Shown here: positions 26,574-35,867 of the stretch, one piece after another
Layout of the letters: the number at the start of each line of letters is the position of its first letter
How positions within the stretch are numbered: the first letter of the stretch is position 1
DNA from: Campylobacter sp. RM12651
GTDB lineage: Bacteria; Campylobacterota; Campylobacteria; Campylobacterales; Campylobacteraceae
Length of the DNA stretch: 64,000 bases
Direction of reading: 5' to 3'
Assembly (NCBI RefSeq): GCF_022369475.1
Contig: NZ_CP059600.1
Location: forward strand, 1,116,001 to 1,180,000
Translations under genes and position numbers: made by a program
The notes under the pieces: generated by a model
Database searches by the model: none
Told to the model about the DNA's origin: nothing
The model's input: only the letters and a program-made list of their open reading frames with translations

Positions 26574-27196
26574 TTATTATCCTTTAAAAACATACAAGCC
26601 TTACTCTCACCTAATTCACAAGATTTTTTATATAAAATATCACTAAAAATATTTATATTATTTAGTTCTAATGCAAGAGTAAAACAAGCTTTAGAATTAT
26701 CTTCTTTACATAATTTATAAAGCCTTTCATAATTTTTATCAGAAACTACAAAATAATCAATTTTATTATGTTTTATGCTTTCTTTTCTAAGAAAATCACA
26801 AGTATATTTTTTATTTTTTCTGCAATATTTAGCTAGTCTATCAAAATCAATAGAATCTGTATCAAACGAAGCTAAACAATCAAAATCATTACCATACTCG
26901 CAAGATAATTTATTATAAAACCTATTTTTATTTATATCTAAAATATAAATATCAGCTAATTTATTGCAAGCATTTGCATATCCTAAATCACACGATTTTA
27001 TAAATAATTTTTCATTATTAAAATATTCTAAACCTAGCTTATAACAAGCTAAAGCATAGTTTAAGTCGCAATAATATTTATAAATTTTAATAGCTTGATT
27101 TTTATCGTTAATATTAGAAGATTGTGTTAATTTATCAATATTTTCTATAGAACTTATAAAAAATAAAAATATAATTAATTTTTTAATAATTAGCAT
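26570..27196 (-). CDS. Secreted Cys-rich repeat protein (first gene of SLR operon)
   Basis: 208 residues with an N-terminal hydrophobic segment (LIIKKLIIFLFFISS) and Sel1-like repeats with paired cysteines: YYCDLNYALACYKLGLEYF, KSCDLGYANACNKLADIY, DNSKACFTLALE, KSCELGESKACMFL. The closest in pattern to Helicobacter Hcp proteins of the three. Ribosome site agggag lies upstream of the ATG; the promoter must lie in the 45-base gap to mscL or come from read-through. Confidence 0.7.
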   Translation of the reverse strand: MLIIKKLIIFLFFISSIENIDKLTQSSNINDKNQAIKIYKYYCDLNYALACYKLGLEYFNNEKLFIKSCDLGYANACNKLADIYILDINKNRFYNKLSCEYGNDFDCLASFDTDSIDFDRLAKYCRKNKKYTCDFLRKESIKHNKIDYFVVSDKNYERLYKLCKEDNSKACFTLALELNNINIFSDILYKKSCELGESKACMFLKDNK

Positions 27197-27241
27197 AAAA
27201 TCTCCCTTTAAATTAGGAGATTATAGCTAATACTAATAAAA

Positions 27242-27652
27242 TTAGTTTTTATTTTTTAATAAATCTCTGATTTCTGTTAGCAGCACTATATCTTCGCTTG
27301 GAGCTGGAGCAGGAGCTGGTTTTTCTTCTTCTTTTTCTGCTTTTTTAAGCTTATTGATTAGCTTTACAACAACGAAAATTGAAAACGCAATGATTAAAAA
27401 ATCAACTATATTTTGAATAAATAAACCATAATTAACGGTTACATTTTCAGCTTCTTTAGCACCTTCTTTAATAACCAATTTTAAATCACTAAAATCAACT
27501 CCGCCTGTTAAAACTCCAACAATAGGCATAATAATATCAGCCACAAGTGAGCTTACAATCTTACCAAAAGCAGTTCCTATAACCACACCCACAGCTAAAT
27601 CTACAACATTTCCACGCATTGCAAATGTTTTAAATTCTTGTAATATTTTCAT
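27242..27652 (-). CDS. mscL: Large-conductance mechanosensitive channel MscL
   Basis: 136 residues, normal length. N-terminal [27 protein letters not shown] followed by the second helix [19 protein letters not shown] and a charged C-terminal helix with an [10 protein letters not shown] linker. It opens under membrane tension to release solutes in hypo-osmotic shock. It lies 46 bases downstream of hypF on the same strand. Confidence 0.95.
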   Translation of the reverse strand: MKILQEFKTFAMRGNVVDLAVGVVIGTAFGKIVSSLVADIIMPIVGVLTGGVDFSDLKLVIKEGAKEAENVTVNYGLFIQNIVDFLIIAFSIFVVVKLINKLKKAEKEEEKPAPAPAPSEDIVLLTEIRDLLKNKN

Positions 27653-27698
27653 ATTCTCTCCTTGAAAAAAAGGCGAGATTTTAACAATAAATAATAAA

Positions 27699-29819
27699 TT
27701 AATCCTTAAATTCCATATTGTTTAAGAAATAGTTTAACTGCCCTAAAGCTATGCAACCATCGTTTATCGCTTCGTTTTTTGGAGTATAGAATTTGTATTC
27801 TTTATCATTTAGCAAAAGATTTAAAATGCTTTTATTACAAAACACCCCGCCACTTAAAATCGCCCTTTTATTAGGACTTAAAAACTTAACAATATAAACA
27901 ATGGTATTAATGAATTTTGAACAAGCTAAAACCTTGCTTTCATTTAAGCAAGTTGCAAAAATATCCTTATAAATAATCTTATTATTTTTAAACTCAATTT
28001 TGTAAATATCTTTGATATTTTCATCATAAAAACTCTCAATAAGCATTCCTGAATGTGCTTCAAATTCGTTTTTTTTGACCCCTAAAACTAAAAATGCAAA
28101 AGCATCAATAATTCTACCTAATGAGCTAGTATTTATAGTGCAATTTTGCAATGCTATATCATAATTTAGATTAGTTTCACACGGAATTTCGTATTTTTTT
28201 AAAATACTATAAGCTAATAGTTCATTATTTTTTACATTAACTAGTTTAAACTCATCAAAACAAAAAGCTGTATTTATAGTGTTTTTAGTAATATCTAGCA
28301 CTTCGCCACCACTTATATGATGATTATTTTTATATCCTGTGCCATCAAAACAAAAGGCTCTAATATTTCTTAGTCCAATACTCATCGCATGGGCTGCGTG
28401 ATGGTAGATTTTTATAATCTTTGTCTTTTTGCTAATTCCTATTTCAAATTCTTTTGTGATTTTTTCGCTATGAATGAAATGTGGGTGTAAATCACACAAA
28501 ACATAATCAAATTTAATCTTATAATTTTTCACAAAAAATCTTAGAGTTTTTACAAAATGATTATAAACACTAATATCCTTTAAATCCCCAATATAAGGCG
28601 AATTAATACAAAGCCCGTTTATGTATATTAAAAACTCGTTTTTTTCTTCCATTCCAAGAGCTAGGATATTTATATTTTTTTTAATTTTATGCTCGTAATA
28701 AAAAGGTCTAAAGCCCCTAGCACTTCTTAAATGATGGTATTTATTGGCTACAACTTGCCCTACACTATCATCAATTTTATTAATTATTTTTCTATTATGA
28801 TTTATTATTAAATCAGGTTTTAAAATCTTAAAATCGCTTTTTTTAGAATAAATCATCTCGCCACTTCTGTTTGCACTTGTAGCTACTATTGCAAAATCAA
28901 GCTCTTTAAATAATATATGAAATATTGGAGCGCTTGGCAAAAATACTCCGATATTTTTAAAATCAAAATGTATATTAAAAGCACTCTGATTAAGGCTTTT
29001 TAGTAGCAATATAGGTCGCTCTTTGCTCTTTAAAATACGTTCTTCAAACTTAGTAAAACTAGCATATTTTTTCGCCATTTTTATATCTTTAACCATTATT
29101 GCAAGTGGTTTTAAAGCTCTATTTTTTAGCATTCTTAATTTATTTACCGCATTAAAATCATTAGCATTGCATAATAAATTAAACCCACCAACGCCTTTTA
29201 AAGCTACTATTTTTCCAGCTTTTAGATATTTAACAGCCTTTGCCAAATCAAAATTAAGCTTAGCCCCGCAATCATTACAAGCAATAGGCTCTGCGTAAAA
29301 TCTCCTATCATTAAGATTATTATATTCACTATCGCAATTTTTACACATTTTAAAAACACTCATAGAAGTGTTTGTTCTATCGTAAGGGATTTTAGAAATT
29401 ACACTAAATCTAGTGCCGCAATTAGTGCAATTTATAAAGGCGTGATTAAATCTTCTTTTTAATTTAGGATTATTAAGCTCTTTTATACAATCCTTACAAG
29501 GGGCGAAATCAGGCAAAATCACTGCAAGATTATGCTTATCTTTGCTTGGTTTTTTAATAACAAAATCATTATAAGTTTCATTTGTTTTAATTATTTTTAC
29601 TTTTTCTATACTTGCTAATGGACGATTTTTTTTAAGAATTTGTTTTAAGTCTTTTATAAAAACTTTTGCTATTTTTTCATCACAATCAAGTGCTAAGCTA
29701 ACTCCTAAAGTATCATTTAAGATATAGCCATTTAGCTTTTTTGCTTTGGCTAATTTGCAAACTTCAGGGCGAAATCCAACTCCTTGCACCCTGCCACTAA
29801 GTTTAATTAAAACACTCAC
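27699..29819 (-). CDS. hypF: Hydrogenase maturation carbamoyltransferase HypF
   Basis: 706 residues. Order of domains: N-terminal acylphosphatase ([13 protein letters not shown]), two zinc-finger units (CKDC...CTNCG, CKNC...CNDCG), a YrdC-like domain ([24 protein letters not shown]), and a C-terminal Kae1-like domain with HHAAHA and FDGTGY. HypF makes the carbamoyl group that HypE turns into the CN ligands of the [NiFe] site. It overlaps the hydE gene by 17 bases and ends the hyd operon. It is somewhat shorter than E. coli HypF (about 750). Confidence 0.95.
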   Translation of the reverse strand: MSVLIKLSGRVQGVGFRPEVCKLAKAKKLNGYILNDTLGVSLALDCDEKIAKVFIKDLKQILKKNRPLASIEKVKIIKTNETYNDFVIKKPSKDKHNLAVILPDFAPCKDCIKELNNPKLKRRFNHAFINCTNCGTRFSVISKIPYDRTNTSMSVFKMCKNCDSEYNNLNDRRFYAEPIACNDCGAKLNFDLAKAVKYLKAGKIVALKGVGGFNLLCNANDFNAVNKLRMLKNRALKPLAIMVKDIKMAKKYASFTKFEERILKSKERPILLLKSLNQSAFNIHFDFKNIGVFLPSAPIFHILFKELDFAIVATSANRSGEMIYSKKSDFKILKPDLIINHNRKIINKIDDSVGQVVANKYHHLRSARGFRPFYYEHKIKKNINILALGMEEKNEFLIYINGLCINSPYIGDLKDISVYNHFVKTLRFFVKNYKIKFDYVLCDLHPHFIHSEKITKEFEIGISKKTKIIKIYHHAAHAMSIGLRNIRAFCFDGTGYKNNHHISGGEVLDITKNTINTAFCFDEFKLVNVKNNELLAYSILKKYEIPCETNLNYDIALQNCTINTSSLGRIIDAFAFLVLGVKKNEFEAHSGMLIESFYDENIKDIYKIEFKNNKIIYKDIFATCLNESKVLACSKFINTIVYIVKFLSPNKRAILSGGVFCNKSILNLLLNDKEYKFYTPKNEAINDGCIALGQLNYFLNNMEFKD

Positions 29820-30945
29820 AATTAGCCCATTTACTGAACTTAAATTGCTTGTTTAAAAACGCATTGTAATTTAAAAAACTCTGATAATTCATAAGCATTG
29901 AGCAAATCTCACGCTCGTTTTCATTAAGTTTTCCTATCATTAAAACAAGTGCTTCAAAAACACCAACTTCTATTAAAGCTGCATTTGCTAATCTAAAGCT
30001 CATAATTGATGAGATAAACTTAGCTACATTTAAGCCATCTTCATTAATCTCACAATCAATTCTAACTCCCTTTGTATAAGTATTTGGCACTACTTTTAAA
30101 ATATCAGAATCTAGCAAAATATCTGCTAATTTTATTAATGAAAATATATTTTTATTTTCTAAACTAAACTCATTTAAAATGAACTTTTCTTGATAATTTT
30201 TTAATAATTTTTCGCCTTGTTCTAAACTAAGTAATAATTTTATTAATTCATCTTTATTTTTAGGGACATTAAAGCTTAATTTATCAATATTAAAAGCAGT
30301 TGATAATTGATTTGAATACGGATTATTAATTACACAAAATGTATCAGCAAAAGGAGCTATTAATAATAAATCTTTAGGCTTTTTTACAAAATAAAGCTCA
30401 TCTGTATTTTTTAACTCGTTAAAAAGCTTTTTGCTATTAGCAAATGATACATATAAAAAATCTCCTAAATTATGTGCTTTTTTATAAAGTGGTTTTAAAG
30501 CTAATTTTACAAATGGTTTTTCATAAGCATTAAGTAAAATTTGAGTATTTTTATCACAAATAAAAACCTTTTGTAATAATTCATAATTAGCAATTATTAC
30601 AAAATCACTTTTTGTTGTTTTAATATAATCTAACTCATTTAAACCTAAATCATCAAAAACTTCATCACATAAGTTTAAAGGCAATCTTGGAATTTCAATT
30701 TCAAATTCTTTTGTTTTTTGTGTATTTTCTAGCTCTATTTTAAAATCTTCTAAAAATAAAAAATAAGGTATTTTTTTAAAATATTCATTAAAGGCTAAAA
30801 CCTTATCTTCATTATCATCTATAACTAAAGAAAACTCATCATCTTCATAATAAAGCTTATAATTTACATTATTTATCTTGGCAATTTTTAGTAAAAATAA
30901 TCCGAAATCTTTTAATTTTATTTTGAAATCATATCTAATTAACAC
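29803..30945 (-). CDS. hydE: HydE-like [NiFe] hydrogenase accessory protein
   Basis: 380 residues; no signal peptide or membrane helix. I assign it by position, right after the hydD protease and before hypF, and by its resemblance in size and context to HydE of Wolinella and Helicobacter, which is required for hydrogenase activity but whose chemistry is not settled. Few sharp motifs: EIPRLPLNLCDEVFDDLG, FANSKKLFNEL and a Cys-containing C-terminus WANCECFN. This is not the radical-SAM HydE of [FeFe] hydrogenases. It overlaps hydD by 11 bases. Confidence 0.65.
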   Translation of the reverse strand: MLIRYDFKIKLKDFGLFLLKIAKINNVNYKLYYEDDEFSLVIDDNEDKVLAFNEYFKKIPYFLFLEDFKIELENTQKTKEFEIEIPRLPLNLCDEVFDDLGLNELDYIKTTKSDFVIIANYELLQKVFICDKNTQILLNAYEKPFVKLALKPLYKKAHNLGDFLYVSFANSKKLFNELKNTDELYFVKKPKDLLLIAPFADTFCVINNPYSNQLSTAFNIDKLSFNVPKNKDELIKLLLSLEQGEKLLKNYQEKFILNEFSLENKNIFSLIKLADILLDSDILKVVPNTYTKGVRIDCEINEDGLNVAKFISSIMSFRLANAALIEVGVFEALVLMIGKLNENEREICSMLMNYQSFLNYNAFLNKQFKFSKWANCECFN

Positions 30946-31507
30946 TGCTTAAATTCCTATAATTTTCTATCGCTTGTTCTATACTAAAATCATTTTTAAA
31001 TTCTAACAAAAATCCATCTTTACTAAGCTCTTCTAAAAGACATTTTTGCATTAAAGCAAAAGATTTTTTAACCTCATCGCTTAAAGATATTTTCATAGGT
31101 TCAAGTCTTTTAGGCACAATACCTAATATTTTGCAAGCTGGCAAATCACCTACTAAACTCATAAAATTAAGCATCATTTGCATTTCAAGTTCGTGAGCAC
31201 TTCCTTGATAATTTATATTACTTGGCACTTTGTCATAGTCAAAAAACACAACATCGCCCACTTCTAAATCATCAGCATTTATACAATCAATCACATAAAC
31301 CTTATCAAAATCAGCAATTATATGAGCTAAATTCATAGCCATCGTCCCACCATCTAAGAATACCAATTGATGCAAATCTTGATTTTTAAATTCTTCTTTA
31401 ATATAAATATTAGGAGCTAGGTTTTTCCTAAAATACTCAAGAAAAATAACTCCAGCTCCTTCATCTCCTATTAAAATATTTCCAATTCCTAGGACTAAAA
31501 CTCTCAT
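30935..31507 (-). CDS. hydD: [NiFe] hydrogenase large-subunit maturation endopeptidase HydD
   Basis: 190 residues of the HyaD/HybD family: VLGIGNILIGDEGAG at the N-terminus with the nickel-binding Glu/Asp, VYVIDCINADD, and GSAHELEMQMML with the metal-ligand His. It trims the C-terminal tail of HydB once nickel is in place. Overlaps hydC in ATGA. Confidence 0.92.
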   Translation of the reverse strand: MRVLVLGIGNILIGDEGAGVIFLEYFRKNLAPNIYIKEEFKNQDLHQLVFLDGGTMAMNLAHIIADFDKVYVIDCINADDLEVGDVVFFDYDKVPSNINYQGSAHELEMQMMLNFMSLVGDLPACKILGIVPKRLEPMKISLSDEVKKSFALMQKCLLEELSKDGFLLEFKNDFSIEQAIENYRNLSSVN

Positions 31508-32151
31508 TTGTATTTATATCCACTAAAAATAGCGTCCATTGCACCATCTTTACCTTTAATTGCATTAAACACTGCCATATAAATATGAACACCAACAAAA
31601 ATCATAGTAACCCAAGTTAAAATATGATGAATTATCCTAATATTTGCAAGTCCGCCAAATATTGCTTCAAATGGTTTAACAAAAGGAGTTATTGCACCAG
31701 CAAAACCCTCGTGATAAACATTAATATATAACACAAAACCTGTGATTATTAATAATGCTAAAACAATATAAAAGAAAAAATAACTCACAAATTGAAGTGG
31801 ATTATATACACCTTTTAAATACGGGTGTTTTCCTAAAAATAAATAAAACTTAATTTGCTCTATCCATACTCTTAAACTAAAGCAATCTTTAATACTAACT
31901 CTTTCTTTTTTACTAAGCTTATCAAATATAAAAAGATAAAGTTTAAAAATAAAACAAGCTAATAAAACAAACCCAGCTACATTATGCACGAAACGAAATT
32001 TAGCCTGCATAAATAGATTTGGCTCGGTTGATTTATCAGGTGCAATAAACACACTAGCAATATAAAAGCCACTTATACAAAGGGCTAAAATAGCAAATGC
32101 TCTTAGCCAATGAGTTGCTCTAAGCCCTATTGAAAACTCATAATGTTTCAT
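31504..32151 (-). CDS. hydC: Hydrogenase cytochrome b subunit HydC
   Basis: 215 residues with four to five membrane helices and histidines suited to two b hemes (RATHWLRAFAI, FRFVHNVAGF, RIIHHILTW, GVHIYMAVF). It anchors the periplasmic hydrogenase dimer and passes electrons to menaquinone. Lies one base from hydB and four-base overlap with hydD. Confidence 0.93.
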   Translation of the reverse strand: MKHYEFSIGLRATHWLRAFAILALCISGFYIASVFIAPDKSTEPNLFMQAKFRFVHNVAGFVLLACFIFKLYLFIFDKLSKKERVSIKDCFSLRVWIEQIKFYLFLGKHPYLKGVYNPLQFVSYFFFYIVLALLIITGFVLYINVYHEGFAGAITPFVKPFEAIFGGLANIRIIHHILTWVTMIFVGVHIYMAVFNAIKGKDGAMDAIFSGYKYK

Positions 32152-32152
32152 A

Positions 32153-33859
32153 TCAAACTCCTACTTTATATTCGCCTAACTTATTACCTTTTTTATCTAA
32201 TACATGCACAGCACAAGCAATGCAAGGGTCATACGAATGGATTTTTCTAATAATTTCAAGTGGCTTGGTTAAATCTTCAATCTTTAGACCAATTAAACAA
32301 GCTTCATAAGTTCCCATTTTACCATTTGCATCTTTAGGACTTGCATTCCAAGTAGATGGAACTACTGCTTGATAATTTTGCACTATGCCATCTTTAATTC
32401 TAATCCAATGACTTAGCATTCCCCTAGGAGCATTACCTATAAAGCGACCTTTGTATTCTTTAGAATTATCTATTTTATATGGAGCGCAAGTGCTTTGATC
32501 TACTTTTAGATTTTCAACTAAACTATCAAGAGCTTTAAGTGCGTGTTCGCTTATTATTTTTGCTTCAATCATTCTTGCTGCAGTTCTTCCTAAAGTGCTA
32601 AGTAAGTCTTTAAGCTCAATATTTAATTCAGCTAATAAAGCGTCAACTTCTTTTGTAACGATTGGATTTTTAGCTAAATAATTTACAACTATAGTAGCAA
32701 GTGGTCCTACTTGAACAGGTAAATTATCATATCTTGGAGCTTTAATCCAGCTATATTTTCCATTCATATCAAATACTTTAGAATCTTCTAATTCGCCTTT
32801 AGCGTTTAGAGTTTTTTCATCTTTTAGACCTGTATAATTTGGCTCTTGTTCGCCATCATAAGGGTGTAATGCTTTATCGTTTTTATACCAAGACCTTGTT
32901 GCTTCTTCTGTGATTTTGCTCTCATCAATAGCACCTAATACAGGATTGCTTAGCATATTAGTTACAATTCCACCTTTAAATAAATAATCATCTCCTAAAT
33001 AAAACTCATCAGCACACATGAAATTATCAACGCCAACATCATTCATTACACTTGGCTCATTTTTATAAACAGCTGCAGCCATCTTAATATCAGCTAAATA
33101 AGCACGATGAATAAAATCGCTAATTTCTAAGAATTTAGTTTTATACTCGCCAATTCTAGCAGGGTCAAGTATATCCATAACGCAAGTTACACCACCTACG
33201 GTTAAGCTTTGTGGGTGTGGTTGTTTTGCACCAAAAATAGCCATTAATTGTGCTGCTGTTCTTTGCACTTTTAAACATTCTAAATAATGGCTTAACGCTA
33301 CTAAGTTTTGCTCTGGGCTAAAGCGATAAGTTTTATGTCCCCAATAAGCATTCGCAAATATTCCTAATTCTCCTTTATCTACGAATGTTTTTAATTTTTC
33401 TTGAACTGCTTTAAGTTCTCCTACACCACAAACTAAAGGCTTATCACACCATTTTAAAGCTTCAGCTTCAGCTTTTGCTGGGTCAGCACTTAAAGCACTC
33501 ACTACATCAACAAAATCAAGCCCGTGTAATTGATAAAAATGCACACAATGATCGTGCATATATAAAGCTGCATTCATTAATGTTCTTGTAAGTTTTGCAT
33601 TTTTTGGTGGAACTATACCTAAAGCATTTTCAGCCGCTTCAATACCTGCTCTATAATGCGAATAAGTGCAAACTCCACAAATTCTTTGAGTCATAAAGCC
33701 AACATCTCTAGGGTCTCTTCCTTTTACAATAGTTTCAATTCCACGCCATAATGTTGAACCCGCATAAGCATCAGTTACTACATTTGCATCATCAACTATT
33801 ACTTCTACTCTTAAATGTCCTTCAATTCTTGTAATTGGATCTACTACTATTTTTTGCAT
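32153..33859 (-). CDS. hydB: [NiFe] uptake hydrogenase large subunit HydB
   Basis: 568 residues, full length. Both nickel-ligand motifs are present: RICGVCTYSH near the N-terminus and DPCIACAVH at the C-terminus, followed by a 16-residue tail that the HydD protease should remove. VDPITRIEGHLRVEV starts the mature protein. It oxidises H2 in the periplasm, being carried out with HydA by the Tat system. Confidence 0.97.
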   Translation of the reverse strand: MQKIVVDPITRIEGHLRVEVIVDDANVVTDAYAGSTLWRGIETIVKGRDPRDVGFMTQRICGVCTYSHYRAGIEAAENALGIVPPKNAKLTRTLMNAALYMHDHCVHFYQLHGLDFVDVVSALSADPAKAEAEALKWCDKPLVCGVGELKAVQEKLKTFVDKGELGIFANAYWGHKTYRFSPEQNLVALSHYLECLKVQRTAAQLMAIFGAKQPHPQSLTVGGVTCVMDILDPARIGEYKTKFLEISDFIHRAYLADIKMAAAVYKNEPSVMNDVGVDNFMCADEFYLGDDYLFKGGIVTNMLSNPVLGAIDESKITEEATRSWYKNDKALHPYDGEQEPNYTGLKDEKTLNAKGELEDSKVFDMNGKYSWIKAPRYDNLPVQVGPLATIVVNYLAKNPIVTKEVDALLAELNIELKDLLSTLGRTAARMIEAKIISEHALKALDSLVENLKVDQSTCAPYKIDNSKEYKGRFIGNAPRGMLSHWIRIKDGIVQNYQAVVPSTWNASPKDANGKMGTYEACLIGLKIEDLTKPLEIIRKIHSYDPCIACAVHVLDKKGNKLGEYKVGV

Positions 33860-33862
33860 TTT

Positions 33863-34960
33863 TTATTCCTTGTCTTTTTTAATTGCTGAAATTGTTGCGT
33901 GAGCAGCTATTGCTACTCCTGTTAGAGTTAAAACACCAATGCCTATTTTATCACTCATAGCATCAGCACCCATTCCGCTAAATACACTTTGAAATAAATG
34001 TGATTTTAAAGGTTCTTCGTAAGTTCTCATACTATCCCAAAAATCAGGCTCAGAGCAACCTATACACCCATGTCCTGCACCAATAGGCCAATTTATGTGC
34101 TGATTAAATCTTTGCTTAGCACAATTATTAAATGTATATGGACCTTTACATCCTACTTTATAAAGACAATAGCCTTTCTTTGCACCTTCATCGCCAAAAC
34201 TTTCTACGAACTCACCCGCATCAAAATGTCCCCTACGCTCACAATAATCGTGAATTCTATGCTCGTATGCCCATTTTGGACGATTAAAATTATCAAGTGG
34301 CATTGTTCCGAATAATAATATTTGTAAGATTGAACCTACGATATTTTTTTCACTAGGCGGACAACCTGGGACATTAATTACGCTTTTATTTGTGATTTTA
34401 CTAATTGGCACAGCATTTGTTGGATTTGGTGCTGCTGCTTGAATACCACCAAAGCTTGAGCAAGTGCCAATTGCTAAAATAGCAGCTGCATTAGCACAGG
34501 CATTTTTTGCTATTTCTTCGCCTGTATGCCCTTTAGCACCTAAAGTTAGATAAAAACTAGAGCTTCCTGTAGGAACTGCACCTTCTACTAATAATACATA
34601 TTTTCCTGCGTGTTTTTTAATAGCGTTTTCTAAATTCTCATCAGCTTGATGACCACTTGCTGCCATAACAGTTTCGTGATATTCAATATTTAAATAATCA
34701 AATATCAAACTATCAATAGTAGGTGCATCGCTTCTTAATAAACTCTCACTACAGCCTGTGCATTCTGCCATATGAAGCCAAATTACTGGGGTGTTGCTAG
34801 CATTATTTTCAACAGCATTTGCAATACTTGGTGCAAAAGTAGCTCCAAGTCCTAGCATAGTAGCCATTCCACTAGACCATTTCAAAAAATCTCTTCTACT
34901 AAAGCCGTGTTCGCCTAGTATTTGCATTAAATCTTTTTTATTATTAGGATTTATTTGCAT
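33863..34960 (-). CDS. hydA: [NiFe] uptake hydrogenase small subunit HydA
   Basis: 365 residues. A Tat signal (FSRRDFLKWSSGMATML) is followed by iron-sulfur ligands CTGCSE, GTCSSFGG, CPPSE, CLYKVGCKG, CAKQRF and CIGCSE, giving three clusters, and a C-terminal membrane anchor (IGVLTLTGVAIAAHATISA). It transfers electrons from the NiFe site to HydC. First gene of hydABCDE-hypF; a good ribosome site (aaggagag) precedes the ATG, and the promoter lies in the 270-base AT-rich gap up to 35230. Confidence 0.96.
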   Translation of the reverse strand: MQINPNNKKDLMQILGEHGFSRRDFLKWSSGMATMLGLGATFAPSIANAVENNASNTPVIWLHMAECTGCSESLLRSDAPTIDSLIFDYLNIEYHETVMAASGHQADENLENAIKKHAGKYVLLVEGAVPTGSSSFYLTLGAKGHTGEEIAKNACANAAAILAIGTCSSFGGIQAAAPNPTNAVPISKITNKSVINVPGCPPSEKNIVGSILQILLFGTMPLDNFNRPKWAYEHRIHDYCERRGHFDAGEFVESFGDEGAKKGYCLYKVGCKGPYTFNNCAKQRFNQHINWPIGAGHGCIGCSEPDFWDSMRTYEEPLKSHLFQSVFSGMGADAMSDKIGIGVLTLTGVAIAAHATISAIKKDKE

Positions 34961-35188
34961 AATCTCTCCTTAAAAAAATTTATTAATGATAGTATTTTTT
35001 TAAAATCTAAAAGTTACAAAAAAGACAAAATAAATCTTAAAATTATTTAATTTTGATAATTGAATTTCTTATAAAATTCTTACATTTAAACTTAAAAATA
35101 TTATTTTATTAAAGTTTTTGTTTGATTGGTTTATGCTGATTTAAATTCTAATCTTACTAATGTTTTTAAGTAAAGAATTTAATTTTTA

Positions 35189-35214
35189 TAGGCTTAGTTT
35201 TCGCACTAAGCCTA
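35189..35214. terminator. Stem-loop after eda
   Basis: Ten-base arms taggcttagt / actaagccta with a six-base loop, 17 bases past the eda stop. Placed to end edd-eda transcription before hydA. The rest of 34961-35230 is AT-rich with no gene seen. Confidence 0.65.
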
Positions 35215-35230
35215 CTTATAAATAAAAACC

Positions 35231-35857
35231 TTATAAAGTATTTTTTAACTCTAAAGTTTTTCTTGCAATATTCGTGATTTCATCCCAATTTTTAGCCTTT
35301 ATTAGCTCTTTTGGTGCAAGCCAAGAACCACCAACGCAAAGCACATTTGGTTGGCTTAAATATTCTTTAGCATTATTTTCGCTAATACCACCCGTAGGAC
35401 AAAATCTAACATCACTAAATGGCCCATAAATAGCCTTTAACATAGGCACTCCACCAACAACACTAGCAGGAAATAATTTAAAGGTATCAAGCCCATATTC
35501 AAGCCCAAGCATTAGCTCTGCTGGACTTGCAATACCTGCTATTAAAGGGATTTTATAATCAATCTCTTTTAATAATTTTTCAGTAATACCTGGACTTATT
35601 GCAAACTTTGCACCAGCACTAACAACATCTTTATATTGCTTAGCATTAATTACTGTTCCTGCTCCAACGATTGCTTCAGGAACTTCTTTACTAATTAACT
35701 CAATTGCTTTTAGCCCTGCAGGAGTTCTAAGAGTAATTTCAAGCACTCTTACTCCACCTGAAACTAAAGCCTTAGCTAAAGGTAAGGCATCATTTATATC
35801 ATCAATTGCTATCACAGGAATTACTGGATTTATTTTTAAAATTTCTCTTGCGTTCAT
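35231..35857 (-). CDS. eda: 2-dehydro-3-deoxy-6-phosphogluconate (KDPG) aldolase
   Basis: 208 residues, typical. Motifs: VLEITLRTPAG with the catalytic Glu, GAGTV, and DTFKLFPASVVGG with the Schiff-base Lys; then PTGGI. It splits KDPG into pyruvate and glyceraldehyde-3-phosphate, the last Entner-Doudoroff step. Ten bases downstream of edd and on the same transcript. Confidence 0.95.
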   Translation of the reverse strand: MNAREILKINPVIPVIAIDDINDALPLAKALVSGGVRVLEITLRTPAGLKAIELISKEVPEAIVGAGTVINAKQYKDVVSAGAKFAISPGITEKLLKEIDYKIPLIAGIASPAELMLGLEYGLDTFKLFPASVVGGVPMLKAIYGPFSDVRFCPTGGISENNAKEYLSQPNVLCVGGSWLAPKELIKAKNWDEITNIARKTLELKNTL

Positions 35858-35867
35858 TATTTTTTCC

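Noticed and set aside
29803-30945. Radical-SAM HydE of [FeFe] hydrogenase
   Set aside because: No CxxxCxxC radical-SAM motif, and the surrounding hydrogenase is the [NiFe] type.
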